From NCBI GenBank assembly GCA_016858145.1, contig JAEHOE010000021.1:310001-374000 (forward strand): DNA of 64,000 bases, read 5' to 3'. The first letter of the stretch is position 1, and the number at the start of each line of letters is the position of its first letter. The notes beneath the pieces are model-generated. The model was given only the letters and a program-made list of their open reading frames with translations, had not been told where the DNA came from and did no database searches. Both the position numbers and the translations under genes were made by a program. Source of the DNA: Edaphochlamys debaryana. Lineage: Eukaryota > Chlorophyta > Chlorophyceae > Chlamydomonadales. Below, in pieces: positions 49,140-59,837 of this stretch.

Positions 49140-49218
49140 GCCTACATCAACCCCCGCGGCCCTGAACCCTCAACCCTGAACACTGTTGGTCGCAGGCCTA
49201 CATCAACCCCCGCGGCCC
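49140..49218 (+). repeat. Duplicated acceptor-side exon fragment (GH10)
   Basis: The 23 bases coding for AYINPRGP at the start of the exon at 49196 also occur at 49140-49162, 56 bases upstream in the intron. The upstream copy is followed by diverged sequence. Confidence 0.85.
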
Positions 49219-49240
49219 CGCCACCCCTGCCTTCATGAAG

Positions 49241-49417
49241 AAGCGGCTGGACGCCCTCGCGGCCCTAAACCTGACCCTGCTGCTGGTGGGGGAGAGGGGG
49301 GAGAGGGGCCGAGGGGGGAGTGACGGGGGAGCTGGGGAACGACGGGGCGAGAGGTGGGGGAGGGGGAAGCGCCTGGCCGCCCTGGCCACCCTGAACCTCG
49401 CCCAGCTTTTTGGGGAG
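49241..49417 (+). repeat. Duplicated donor-side exon fragment (GH10)
   Basis: The segment coding KRLDALAALNLTLLL (from 49241) is repeated in diverged form at 49367-49417, where it reads KRLAALATLNLAQLF. The second copy lies in what should be intron. Confidence 0.75.
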
Positions 49418-50918
49418 GGTGGGGGGATGGGGGAAACGGCGGCTGGTGCCAACCCACTACGGCGTTGTTGGGTACGCGATACACCGAGCGAGATCACGCC
49501 CTACGGCCCTCCTCCTGGGGCCCTCCCTCCCTCGCACTCCCACCCCCCTAACCCCTCCCCACCCCACCCAGATGTAACGGTAGGTATAATTCTTGCCTAG
49601 GCATCAACCAGTGCACAATACCTCTTGTTACACCAAATCACCGAGTCCGGCCTCCACACCCCTACACGGACGCGGGCCCCGCCTGGGAGGGATCGGAGGC
49701 GGAGCAGGCGGCCGCGTGGGACCGCTACCTGCGCTTCTGGTTCAGCTACCCGCAGATCAAGGTGGGGGTGGGGGGGCGGGGGGCCGTGGGGGGGCTGCAG
49801 GGTGGGGACGGAGCTGGATGGGGAACTGGGGAAGGGGGGTTGCGCCACTGACTTGCCCTAGGTAGGTAGTGGCTCGTTTGCGGGCTGGAGAGGATGCGAA
49901 GGCAGGCTCCAAGGCTCCGGGCTCGGACCTAGAACTCTGCTCGGTGTGCCCCGACCCTGGCCTTCACTGAGCACGCTGCCCACGTGCTTTCCTACAAGGT
50001 AAGGCGCCTCGGTCCTTGACTTTCCGCCCCCCGCCCCCACCCCCAACTCGTCAGGGCATCCTCATGTGGGGGTTCTGGGACGCAGCCCACTGGATCAGGA
50101 ACGGGGGCATGTACTACGCGGTATGTGGTGGGACAGGGGGAGGTGTATGGGAGGTCTCGGAGGTCGTGTAGAGCCACAAAGCTTGTGGCCTTAAGCTACT
50201 CAGGCGATGTCGCTGGCTGGTAGGAAACGCGGCACCAGCGTTACCCGCTTACCCACAAGCTCACAAGCAAGGCTGAGTCCACAGTCCATCTACTCGTGCT
50301 CCCACCCGTTCGTCCACCCTCCCGCCCCCCCAGAACACCACCGCCAAGGCCTCCGCCACCACAGTCGGGTGAGCGTGGGCTGTGCTGCCGAGCGCCACGG
50401 TGCACGGATGCCCGCCGTCAGCCATAGCTAGCCGCAACACACCTGTCACCCCTAGTCGTCTGGTCGCCCGTCACCTCCTCCCGGTTTAAACCTCCCCCAC
50501 GCACTTTATTTCGTGCGCCTGACTCCCCGGGAGGACCCACCTCTCTTCGTGACATCCCCCCTTCCCCTCAAGGGGAACAGCTTTCCCCTCCCCGAGCGAA
50601 GCCTCGCCCCCCCTCACACACATCACACCCCTCTCAACCTACTCAACCCCCCAGTAGTGCGGCTCCGCTTCCAGACGGCGCCCAACCCATCTACAGCAGT
50701 ACCTCATTGCCAGCAGCGCCTCTGTAATAACTCCCGCCCTCCAATCTCCGGCATCCTCTAGAACCGCATGCGGACCAGAGCCGCCGCCCTTCCCCTTGCC
50801 GCCCCTCCCGTCCCCCAAAACGTCCCCGGCTCCAAGCCAAAATCACCTCTTCCCCCCTACCCGCCCCCCGCACCCCCAGCTGCCTCCCCCTCCCCGCCCT
50901 CACCCCCTGCCCTTCCAA

Positions 50919-51115
50919 CAGCAACCTGTGGGCCCGCACCTGGACCAGCGCCTCCTTCCTCCCTGCCCCCCTCCCCCCCTGCTCCCCTGCCCCCCTCCCC
51001 CCCTGCCCCCCTTAAGGCCCGGTAACAAACCCTTGATTTGTTCCCCTTTTTCCCCTCGCCTCCCCTGCCCTCTCCGTTCCGCATGCAGCAACCTGTGGGC
51101 CCGCACCTGGACCAG
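50919..51115 (+). repeat. Duplicated start of the last GH10 exon
   Basis: The acceptor and first codons of the last exon (coding NLWARTWTSA, 51086-51115) are copied almost exactly at 50919-50948, with C-rich low-complexity DNA between. The 51089 copy leads into the C-terminal domain (RGFYGRYAYNVTLG) and the stop at 51351-51353. Confidence 0.85.
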
Positions 51116-51353
51116 TGCCGCCGCCGTGCAGTCGCCGCAGCTCTCCCCGCGGGGCGTGTGGCCGCCCACGGGCGTGGCGTGGCGCGGCTTCTACGGCCGC
51201 TACGCATACAACGTGACGCTGGGGCCGGGAGGGGCGGGGACGGGGGCGGGAGGGGCGGGGGCGGGAGGGGCGGCGGCCCGGTGGGTCGCGGGCAGCGTGC
51301 GGCTGCCGGCCGGCGGCGCGGGGGCGCGGCAGACGGTCACCATTGCCGTGTGA

Positions 51354-52355
51354 TGACCGAGGGGGCTTCACGGGAGGCAGGGGGACGGCGGAGCGGGCGG
51401 GGGAAAAGCGCTGGCTCGGGGCGGGAGCAGCGGGAGAGGGGGAAGATTTCAGATGATCAATGGAAGGAGGGACGGGGATGCTTGCTTGGGGATGCGTACG
51501 TTGGGCATGCATTCATCATAAATAGATAGCAGGAGTTGCTGGCTGGGCGTGCTCAATCGTACGCGCTGCAATGCGCGCACTGCTTCTAGTAATGGTCTAT
51601 CGAGATGGTCTGGCCGTGTGTATCTAGGCCGTGCGTGCGGATGAGATGTGACACCAGTAAGAGCGGCGGGGTGAAGCAGCAGCGTGTCTAGCTGGACTGG
51701 CGGGCGGGGCGCTGGTATGGCCGGCGTGCTCATCACCACGCGCGGTGTAGCCACTACTGTACGGCTGGGTGGGACGAATGAAGCTGCAGGTCCAATGTTG
51801 AGCAACAATCAAGGGTTACCTTACTTGAGCCTCGAAGGTTTGGGGCCATGTGACAAATGTATGTTCTCGGGGCCCCTGACCCTCCGTCCGCACCGCCAAA
51901 GTAAGAGTGTGGCAAAAGGGTGGACCTGACCCGTGCAGTCTTATGCAACGAAGGAAATTAGATACCGGCGCCAAGCTCCTCCGTCCCGGCCGATCCCCCT
52001 CCCTCTCCGCCGGTCCATGCGAGGCGGGCTATTCTAGCCAGCCAGCCCGTATCACACAGAGTGAGGCAGCGTGCATCACCATGTCCAGTAAGGAACGAAG
52101 CCCCCGAGCTTGAGGCCTCAAGGCCATGATGTTTAAAGCCAGCCAAGCGGGGGATGGAAGATCATCTCCTCAGCGCAGTATGCACAAATAATATGTCATC
52201 AACACGCGGGATGCGCATATGTACGCCCGTCTCTCCATCCATGGCGTGCAACGGCACGCACGCGGAATGCTTGCAAGTATTGCAAGCTGGCTTAAGCCAT
52301 GCCAGGCCGTCGTCAGCACATGCGCCAGGGTGTCCTTAATTGTGAGCTTCCCTCA
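51354..52355. other. Convergent 3' flanks, GH10 gene and pseudo-subtilase
   Basis: Nothing coding was recognised. No TGTAA was noticed on either strand for the two converging genes, so their transcript ends are undefined. Confidence 0.45.
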
Positions 52356-55300
52356 TCACAGCCCCAGCGTCCGGGGTACGTTGATGAATCCGGCGCCGTA
52401 CATCAACTTCATCTCTTTTACGTTGCCGCCGCGGGGCATTACAGCGCCACGCAGGATAGCATTCTTAATCTGAAAGCAAGAAAGGAGCGAAGAAGGGGGC
52501 GTGGGGGGCACCGTCAAGTCAGGCCAAAGAAACCGAATAGCCAGTTATTTCTAACTAACAAGCAATGCAATAGCATGAATTGCATATGCCATAGCTAGCT
52601 GCCCAGACGATCGACATGCGTGCTTACCTGGGCGGGATTGACGAAGGTCTTGACACGGTTGGGGTTGCACAGCTCAGTCTCGAGAGCGCCCTTGTCCATG
52701 GCGGCCTTCTGGATGTAGAGCGCCGCCAGGGCGGACACTTGGGGCGGGGCCATGATGTTGCCAAAGCGAAAGGTGCGGCCGGGTAGGAGGACTGTGTTGG
52801 TCCTGTCCCAGGCAACGCCGAGGAAATGGATGGCATCGCTTGGGACACACCACTTTGGGTCAGGTCCATTCTTGAAAAGGCGGCCGCCAAAGGCTGTGAC
52901 GTCGACCTCTAGAGGATCAACACGGGGGGGAAAGGGGACGGGTCCTACATCTGAGTATCTATCAGCCGCATGATGAAATCACCAGTATCATCTATCACCA
53001 GTTAGATTGCAGCAAGATGAAAACGGGCATTCCCACGCACGCACGTTGGCCATAGTTGCCACTGGTGGCGATGCTGTAGGTGACATTAGCAAGGTTGAAG
53101 GGAGCGCCGGGGCATCGGAAGCCGTCCACCGGATCGGTGCTATTTGCGTCGGTGCAGGGCTTGTCCGGACAGAGGGGGGCCGACGGTCCGGCCGAGGCAA
53201 CGCAGAGGACGTTTGGAAAGTCACAGAAGGCGAGGGTGAGGCTCCGCCGCTCACTGCTGGTAAGGTTGCTGTGAAGGATGGATTGGAGTGAGGGGGCTCA
53301 TATGAGGGGTAGAGATAGAGGTGTGGGGGAACAGTGTAGGGCTGGGGCGTGGACGACGCATGGCTGCTGCATGCAGGCTGCAAGTGAGCTAGAGGGGAAC
53401 TACAGTAGTTACCTGCCGGTAAAGGCGGCCACTGTCAGGACGCCGTTCTTGTTGGCAAAAGCCAGGGCCTTGCTGAACATCTGCATGGCGGTCTTGCCTC
53501 CGGCCTGAGTACCATTCTCAAACTTCGTTGCGTTGTCCTTGAAGAACCGGATATCTGCAAGATGAGGCCGCCGGGGCAAACGGTCATGCTCACCAGACGT
53601 AGGCTATTCATTTCTAGTAGTTGACATCTAGATCTGGCTGGATACTACCTAAATATTACCTAAATTCAGCTAAATAAAAATCTGTGCAACCCTTCCGTCC
53701 ACGCACTGTAGACCATGTTGATGATGTCAGCGCCGGCTCCACCCTTGTTCTTGCGCTGGGCTGCGTGGAGGATGGCCTGCATGCATGCATGCATACATAT
53801 CATGGCATTCAAGTAGTACAAGCCCGCCCGCAGCACGACAAGGAGGCACGTGCTGCACGTGCATTGTTGGCTGGGGGCCAGAACCGGATCTTAATTATTT
53901 AAGCCCGTACCTTGACAGTCCACGACCTTCTGTTGCGGCCACGGTAATCATAAACTTCAGCCCCTGAGAATTGGGGAGCCATTCAGTTGAATAGCTAAGG
54001 TTCGCGGCGTACTGTAAAGGCAGGCCCCATCCAGTAGTGCCTGCAATTAAGGGTCCGTGCGTGCGCCCAGCTTACCAATGAGGGTGGCGCCGTACGCAAT
54101 GCCAACGATGCCCTTGCCGTTGTTGGCCTCGGCTCCAATGATGCTGCCGACGAAATGGGGTGTCGGCCCTCGGCGGGTGGTGACGAAAGGGTAAAAGCCG
54201 TATGACTCGTTGGTGAAAGTCCTGTTCGTTGCAACGGCAGAGTAGGCAGGTGCCGTGAGGTGCCGTGAGGGCAGTGGTGCCGTCAGCAGGTGACCAACAA
54301 CCTTTGCTCTTGATCCCACCTCCTAGGCTCACAAACATCCCCTCTTGGCCCCTTGATGCCCCCCATCCAGCACCTCCCAGCGAGCTCGCTTGCTTACATG
54401 GAAACCGTGTTGTCGAACTTGGTGACAAGGTCTGCGTTCATTGACATCTCCACAAATGGCCTGCAATAATGTAAATAATGCGTGTAATGCGTGCATCACC
54501 AGGCACATGGCGGTCTCATCAGCCGGTCATCTAGGTCATCATTCTGACCCTTCCCCCCCCCCCCCCCGCCTGCTAGCCGGTCATGCACCCACCCGTCCTA
54601 CCCGTCCACAATAGCAACACGGGTGCAACGGCCAGTAATGCCCTTGGCCCAGGCAGCAGGGGCACCGATTGCGCGGACGCTCCACCTGCAGCAGTACATA
54701 ACATGAATTGCAGGTCAGAGCGGGTACGGTACATTCATATGCACTTATGGAATAGGTTTCCTGCTGGGGTGGGGGCGCGCGGGGAAGGATAGAGGGGGCC
54801 GTATGCTCACTGCGTGTACTCACTGAAATGGATACATTTCATCGTTGATAGCGCTTTCGGTGAGTGCTCCCGTGTAAAAGCTTGCGGTTGCCTGAGTGGA
54901 GCGACGGCCTGCTGATGAACCGGCGGCAGACGTGAAGCCAGCTGCAGTAGTGGTGCCACCAAATGGCATGGGATCACCACCCTCATCATCCGCTGTGTAG
55001 AAATCTTCCGGGTCCTCCATCACGCCGTCGACGCCCAGAGCTGCAAAACTCGACGCTGCGGCAGAGAGCACAACACCTGCACGTACGCACGGCAAGCATG
55101 CAGCGCAGCAGCAGCAGCCGCGGCGGCAGTTCAATCGCTTGGGGGGGCCGCCCCGCCGCCCGCCCCAGCCCCGGGGGTGCATTGGGGTTTCGCACACGAA
55201 GGCCGATTCAGGGGTGCTGAAGTGCTGCGACGACAAACCATCATAGGTTCATTACTTATCCTTGAGCGCCGCAACTATCTATCGAGCAAACCGCACCAAC

Positions 55301-55666
55301 CGCACTCGTTCAATTCGAGGAAGCATTTGTACGGCTCGCTAGGCCCGCTATACCCCACCCTTATGCCCTTGCACCAGCACGAGCTCCCACACCGATCTCC
55401 GCCTGGCGGCTATAATCATAGTGCTCACCGGGGGGGCAAACAGCTGTGGCAAAGCCGGCCTCAGAAAAGTAGTCCATTCTGCACCCCGCGCCCGAAACAG
55501 CGGCTTTGAGCGCTCCCTCAGTTGCGATAGCTGCATTGAAGCTTATCATGTACGCCACCGCTGTGTTGAGCGGCTCCTGTGTCAGCTGTCGAGCAGTCGC
55601 GGCGGTGCCGATGACGCCCGCAAGCGCGCAGACAACGAGGGCTGCGACCCTCGATGAGCGTGCCAT
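52356..55666 (-). CDS. Secreted subtilisin-like (S8) protein, catalytic residues lost
   Basis: Eleven minus-strand exons join without a break to 548 residues: 55666-55429, 55055-54824, 54685-54602, 54460-54398, 54221-54076, 53963-53911, 53776-53707, 53554-53413, 53268-53045, 52908-52628, 52469-52356. A signal peptide (MARSSRVAALVVCALAGVIG...) precedes a propeptide-like region, an acidic linker and an S8 peptidase fold. Fold landmarks are TRVAIVDGG (Asp184 kept), HFVGSIIGAEANNGKGIVGI, NGVLTVAA, DFPNVLCVAS and MAPPQVSALAALYIQ, with GAGFINVPRTLGL at the end. The usual HGTHVAG reads PTPHFVG, so the catalytic His is replaced by Pro225, and GTSMA reads GNIMA, so the catalytic Ser is Ile469. The oxyanion Asn also seems missing. 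The open frame across eleven exons argues for an expressed pseudoenzyme rather than decay. The chosen ATG gives the cleanest signal peptide; an in-frame ATG exists upstream. Confidence 0.85.
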
Positions 55667-56019
55667 CCTGCACGTATGCTCAAAGCAAGTTTGAATGCGC
55701 CGGAGGGCGCCTGGGCCTTTTATAGGTCCGGATGCATCGGCGGGCCCAACGGTAGGTTTCGACCAGAATCGGAGGTTGTTGTTGCTGCTTGGTCGCACGC
55801 ACCCTTTCTGTCTTAACCATGGCAGTAAAAACATCAAAATGTCTACCCTTCTTGACGCTGGTGGCCTTCAACAAGCGGCTGTCTGTCTGGATTCGTCCAG
55901 TTTGATCGACGTCGCACTCAGGACGGAGGGTACTCACGGCGCTAGCTGAGATTTAGGACTGGTCGGGGGCTGGAACTTGGGAGTCGGTGGGCTGGAAGTT
56001 TGGGGCCTCGGTCCTCAGC

Positions 56020-56660
56020 TAAGATGAAGGTTGGGGACGGGCAAGATGACACTTGGGGGGCCGACTCCTCAGCTGGGATGGAGGTTGGGGGTCGGCAAGA
56101 TTAGCAAGATGGCACTTGGGGGGCCGACTCCTCAGCTGGGATGGAGGTTGGGGGTCGGCAAGATGGCACTTGGGGGGCCGACTCCTCAGCTGGGATGGAG
56201 GTTGGGGTTCGGCAAGATGACACTTGGGGGTCCGACTACTCAGCTGGGATGGAGGTTGGGGGTCGGCAAGATGGCACTTGGGGGGCCGACTCCTCAGCTA
56301 AGATGAAGGTTGGGGACGGGCAAGATGACACTTGGGGGTCCGACTCCTCAGCTGGGATGGAGGTTGGGGGTCGGCAAGATGGCACTTGGGGGGCCGACTC
56401 CTCAGCGGGGATGGAGGTTGGGGGTCGGCAAGATGACACTTGGGGGTCCGACTCCTCAGCTGGGATGGAGGTTGGGGGTCGGCAAGATGGCACTTGGGGG
56501 GCCGACTCCTCAGCTAAGATGAAGGTTGGGGACGGGCAAGATGACGTTTGGGGGGCCGACTCCTCAGCTGGGATGGAGGTTGGGGGTCGGCAAGATGGCA
56601 CTTGGGGGTCCGACTCCTCAGCTGGGATGGAGGTTGGGGGTCGGCAAGATGACACTACCT
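56020..56660 (+). repeat. 54-bp minisatellite, about 12 units
   Basis: Units begin about every 54 bases (for example 56138 and 56192), with GGTTGGGGGTCGGCAAGATG and GGGCCGACTCCTCAGCTGGG as conserved parts. One unit carries a 10-base insertion near 56100. As 54 is a multiple of 3, the plus strand stays open and would repeat an 18-residue peptide (MEVGGRQDGTWGADSSAG). No flanking gene supports translation. Confidence 0.9.
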
Positions 56661-56704
56661 GTCCCGTTACAAACGCCCAAATCCCCCTCGCCTGCAGCCA
56701 AGCC

Positions 56705-57025
56705 CGCACACGCTCTTGCACCATGGCACCGCAGTAGCCCTTCCCTCCCCTTCCCACACCGCACACCCCGAGGGGTGTGGCCAAGGCCGTAAACGCTCTA
56801 ATGCAAAAGCAAATTTCACTCGGTATTGTACAAGCCCGCAGGTCCCTACTCGCCTGTGCCATTACACATGCTTACACCCCTCACCTGCGGCCATTGCACC
56901 TTGGCACCGCAGTAGCATCTTCCCACGCCGCACTCCCCTCCGCACGGAGGCTTAGACGCTCCACGCCTGCCCCCCTGCACGCTCCAATGCAAATGCAGAC
57001 TTCACTCAGTATTGTACAAGACCAG
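56705..57025 (+). repeat. Diverged direct duplication, about 176-bp unit
   Basis: Two copies share TTGCACC(A/T)TGGCACCGCAG (about 56717 and 56893) and, further on, CTCAGTATTGTACAAG or CTCGGTATTGTACAAG (about 56817 and 57005). The segments between are similar but diverged. No gene content was recognised. Confidence 0.7.
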
Positions 57026-57713
57026 GTTTCCAAAACAGTGAAAGTACAAAACCCTTACACAGGGTTTGGCGCGGGGGGGACCATTGACCATGGTGTCAAC
57101 CCGGGAATTGCGCCAAGGGAGCGAAGTATGTCAGCAAACCTTAAAACGTGTGGGCCTATGTACACAATTACGCTCCCGTGGGGGTCCCGGTGTGTCCCCC
57201 CCACGTCAGCGGGTCCTGGTCATGATTCCTGCCGCCCCCCGCCCCCCGCACAAATGCCAAGCGGCGCCGCACTGGCAGCGGTGGACCGGGCGGTGGGGCT
57301 GCAGCAGCGCCGCTCGACGTTTGGCCGGCACATCAAGCCAACGCAGCAGGGAGACTACGCATACTAAGATGGCGCCTGTGCCGACGACGGGGTGGGGGGC
57401 AGGGCGGGGCAGGGCCTGTGGCAAACCTCTGCTGGGGCTTGGGGGGTTGGGGGCTGGGGCTGCAACGGGCAAACGCAGCGGGGAGCCAGATAGCAAGGCA
57501 GGTCGGTAACTCCTGACGTGGTAGGGGAATCGAGACAGGGGTGGGCTTGCTGGCTTGACCAGAGCAGACCTGACCAGCAGACAGGATTTGACTAAGGGGA
57601 CTTCGTTGGAAGTTGCATGGCCAGGGGAGGTCAAGGTGGCCTGGTTGAAACGTTGCAGCAAGGCCTACCTCGATGTAAAGCAAGGCCTTAGGAGAAAGGC
57701 TCTTTCTGATGAA

Positions 57714-58050
57714 GGGGGCGGGGGTTTCAGCCGGATGAGACTTCGCGGGGGCCCAGATGAGACTTTGGGGGCGGGGGTTTCAGCCGGGATGAGACTTCGC
57801 GGGGGCCCAGATGAGACTTTGGGGGCGGGGGTTTCAGCCGGGATGAGACTTCGCGGGGGCCCAGATGAGACTTTGGGGGCGGGGGTTTCAGCCGGGATGA
57901 GACTTCGCGGGGGCCCAGATGAGACTTTGGGGGCGGGGGTTTCAGCCGGGATGAGACTTCGCGGGGGCCCAGATGAGACTTCGGGGTCGGGACCCCAAGC
58001 CAAGATGAGACTTTGCGGGGCCAAGATGAGACTTCGGGGGCGGTGTTTTC
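57714..58050 (+). repeat. Second 54-bp minisatellite, about 5 units
   Basis: Near-identical 54-bp units start at about 57732, 57786, 57840 and 57894, each with GATGAGACTTCGCGGGGGCC and GGGGGCGGGGGTTTCAGCCG. The last copies degrade. The plus strand stays open with an 18-residue repeat (MRLRGGPDETLGAGVSAG). Confidence 0.9.
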
Positions 58051-59837
58051 AGCTGGTTGAAGGTTCCGCCGACCAGTCCTTTTGCCGAGTTGAAACTTCG
58101 CGACCTCCTGAGTACCCTCCTCTCAGGACCAGCAGTTTCATTGCTGTTGCAGGCTCTATCTCGCGCGCTCTGCGCATCAAAATCATGTAGCTATCTAGCT
58201 ATCTATGGTTGGGCTGACTCGAATCCCAGTTTCAACTGTTGCGTGATTGGTTCGAAACTGTTGACGACGAAAGTGTGCGCTTTCAGGCGGAGACGACACG
58301 TGGCGGACTGCACAAGGGCGTTTCTTGGAGCCACAACTGATACCGGTAGCGCACACTACGGTGTGGACGGAGTAGTATTGCACACAACGGTGCTCAAGGA
58401 AGGTTGCTGAGGTAGGTCAAGCGCAGCAGGTAGAAGGAAAGGTTGGGGAAGAGGGGAACTCTGAACGAGAGCGGGCCGTGGGTTACCCTGTTTGCATGCG
58501 CAAAGTGGCGCTTTATTTATATGCTGTCGCCTTTGAGGGGTGGCTGCTGGGCGCTGGTCCGCTGCTGGACGGTGAGGTAGGTGGGGAGGCGGCAGCAGCC
58601 ACGCACACCATGTACGTAAGTAAACCGCTGGGGAGGCGGATGGAAGGGGCGTCATGCCTGCACGACCCAACAATGACACATATTACTGGCTCAGGGACTA
58701 AACTACCCATACCCTGATGAAGCCATTAATGTATGTGCAGGCAGAATTGATGGGTTGATGGCTGGATGGCATCTGCATGCATGCGTGTGCAGCTAGTGCA
58801 GCGCCCCGCATGCCGCATCTGCCGGGCGGCACCCTTCAGAATCTTCTTGTCGTCCAGCCCCGTTACTCAGCGGCCATCGTTAGCTGAGGCATTATAGTAT
58901 CCATCGTTGCGTTCATCAGGATCTTCTGCAACAAATCTGTATTGGCGACGTCAATTAGCCCTTTCTCCAGCTTCATTCGAGGAAGCTGACACCCCTCGCT
59001 CGTCATCAGCACCATCAATCAGGGTGCCGTCAACCACGGCAGTCCAGCCTGCACAATGGTTTCATCCGGGTATATATGGGTAGCCACTCATATATAGATG
59101 CACGCACAGAACTTGCAGACCGGATGACCATGACTGCAACTTGCATCTGAGCGTCGTCTAGAGCGTCTAGAGCGTCCGGAGTCCGGGGTTGCGTGGAGGC
59201 GGAAATAAAGCAAGCGTACCCCTGCTAGATAGATAGCTAGTTTGCCGCCGCACCCTTGGGCCCATCAATGAGAAATCCGCCGCAAACCGCATCACGCTAA
59301 TCACGCACATGGCTCTTTCCGCACCCCGGGGAGGGCCATCCCGCCCAAAGTCGTACTCTAGCTACTCGCCCCGCCCCCGCCCCATTTTCTATCCATGCGG
59401 TTCCCGTACATCCGACCAATCAACTAACCGCCGAGCGATACGAAGCCACGTCCTGACGTCATGCATGACGCCATCTGTCCTAACCGCCTCACGCTGACTT
59501 GGCTGGGCAAAGTAAACCACCATCCTGTCCATCCCCTAGCTACACCCCATCCTCACCCCAGCCGCCCACCCCAGATCCGGCCCCGATCAATGGTAGGGTG
59601 TGTAAGAAGTCAGCCGAGCATGCATAACTATTCATGGAGTGCGCCCCTCCAGATTCACTTGGCGGCAGGTACGGAGGGGCAGCCGCATGAACCTCGCCCA
59701 GTGCGTGCGTGGCGGCCCTTCCTCGACGGCGGCGCCGCACAAGCTCAACAAGCTCTGCCAGGTGCCAGCAGTTCTTGACGCTAGCTAAACTGTAGAATAA
59801 TTCTGTACTGCAGCATTGCCTCCATCCGTCATGCATG

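Larger units (their letters stand above)
24899..51353 (+). pseudogene. Secreted GH10 endo-1,4-beta-xylanase-like gene, disrupted
   Basis: GH10 enzymes hydrolyse beta-1,4-xylan. The start at 24899 gives a signal peptide (MRTLPWTRLALVALAICSARA), followed by a carbohydrate-binding-like region (TPEAPTLSVQAGKSYTACYW, about 25191-25250; 26035-26093; 26562-26770). The GH10 barrel begins at 27324 with LTQHDFMFGTAMEW. After the 22-bp array it resumes at about 47454-47525 (KHFNVLVPEWSFKW), 48089-48209 (ARNNSFVMARCHTLEW), 48449-48491, about 48660-48789, 48926-48979, 49196-49285, about 49636-49761 (ITESG, the expected nucleophile Glu), 50055-50120 (GILMWGFWDAAHWI), 50334-50368 and 51089-51353. Lesions: +1 frameshift near 26722, -1 near 48153, -1 C near 49657, TAG at 48775, array stops from 27615, and no WDVxNE acid/base motif. 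The CBM exon limits and some splice sites are uncertain. A damaged assembly of a live gene remains possible. Confidence 0.75.
55667..59837. other. Intergenic region with minisatellites
   Basis: This contains two 54-bp minisatellites and one 176-bp duplication (listed separately), plus scattered short repeats such as TAGCTATC near 58185-58205. No gene was assigned with confidence. Two weak coding-like traces, at 57254-57367 (+) and about 58860-59050 (-), are discussed in the findings. Confidence 0.5.

Noticed and set aside
56141..56737. 198-codon plus-strand open frame over the first 54-bp minisatellite
   Set aside because: Openness follows from the 54-bp period. No signal peptide, domain or splice partner was found.
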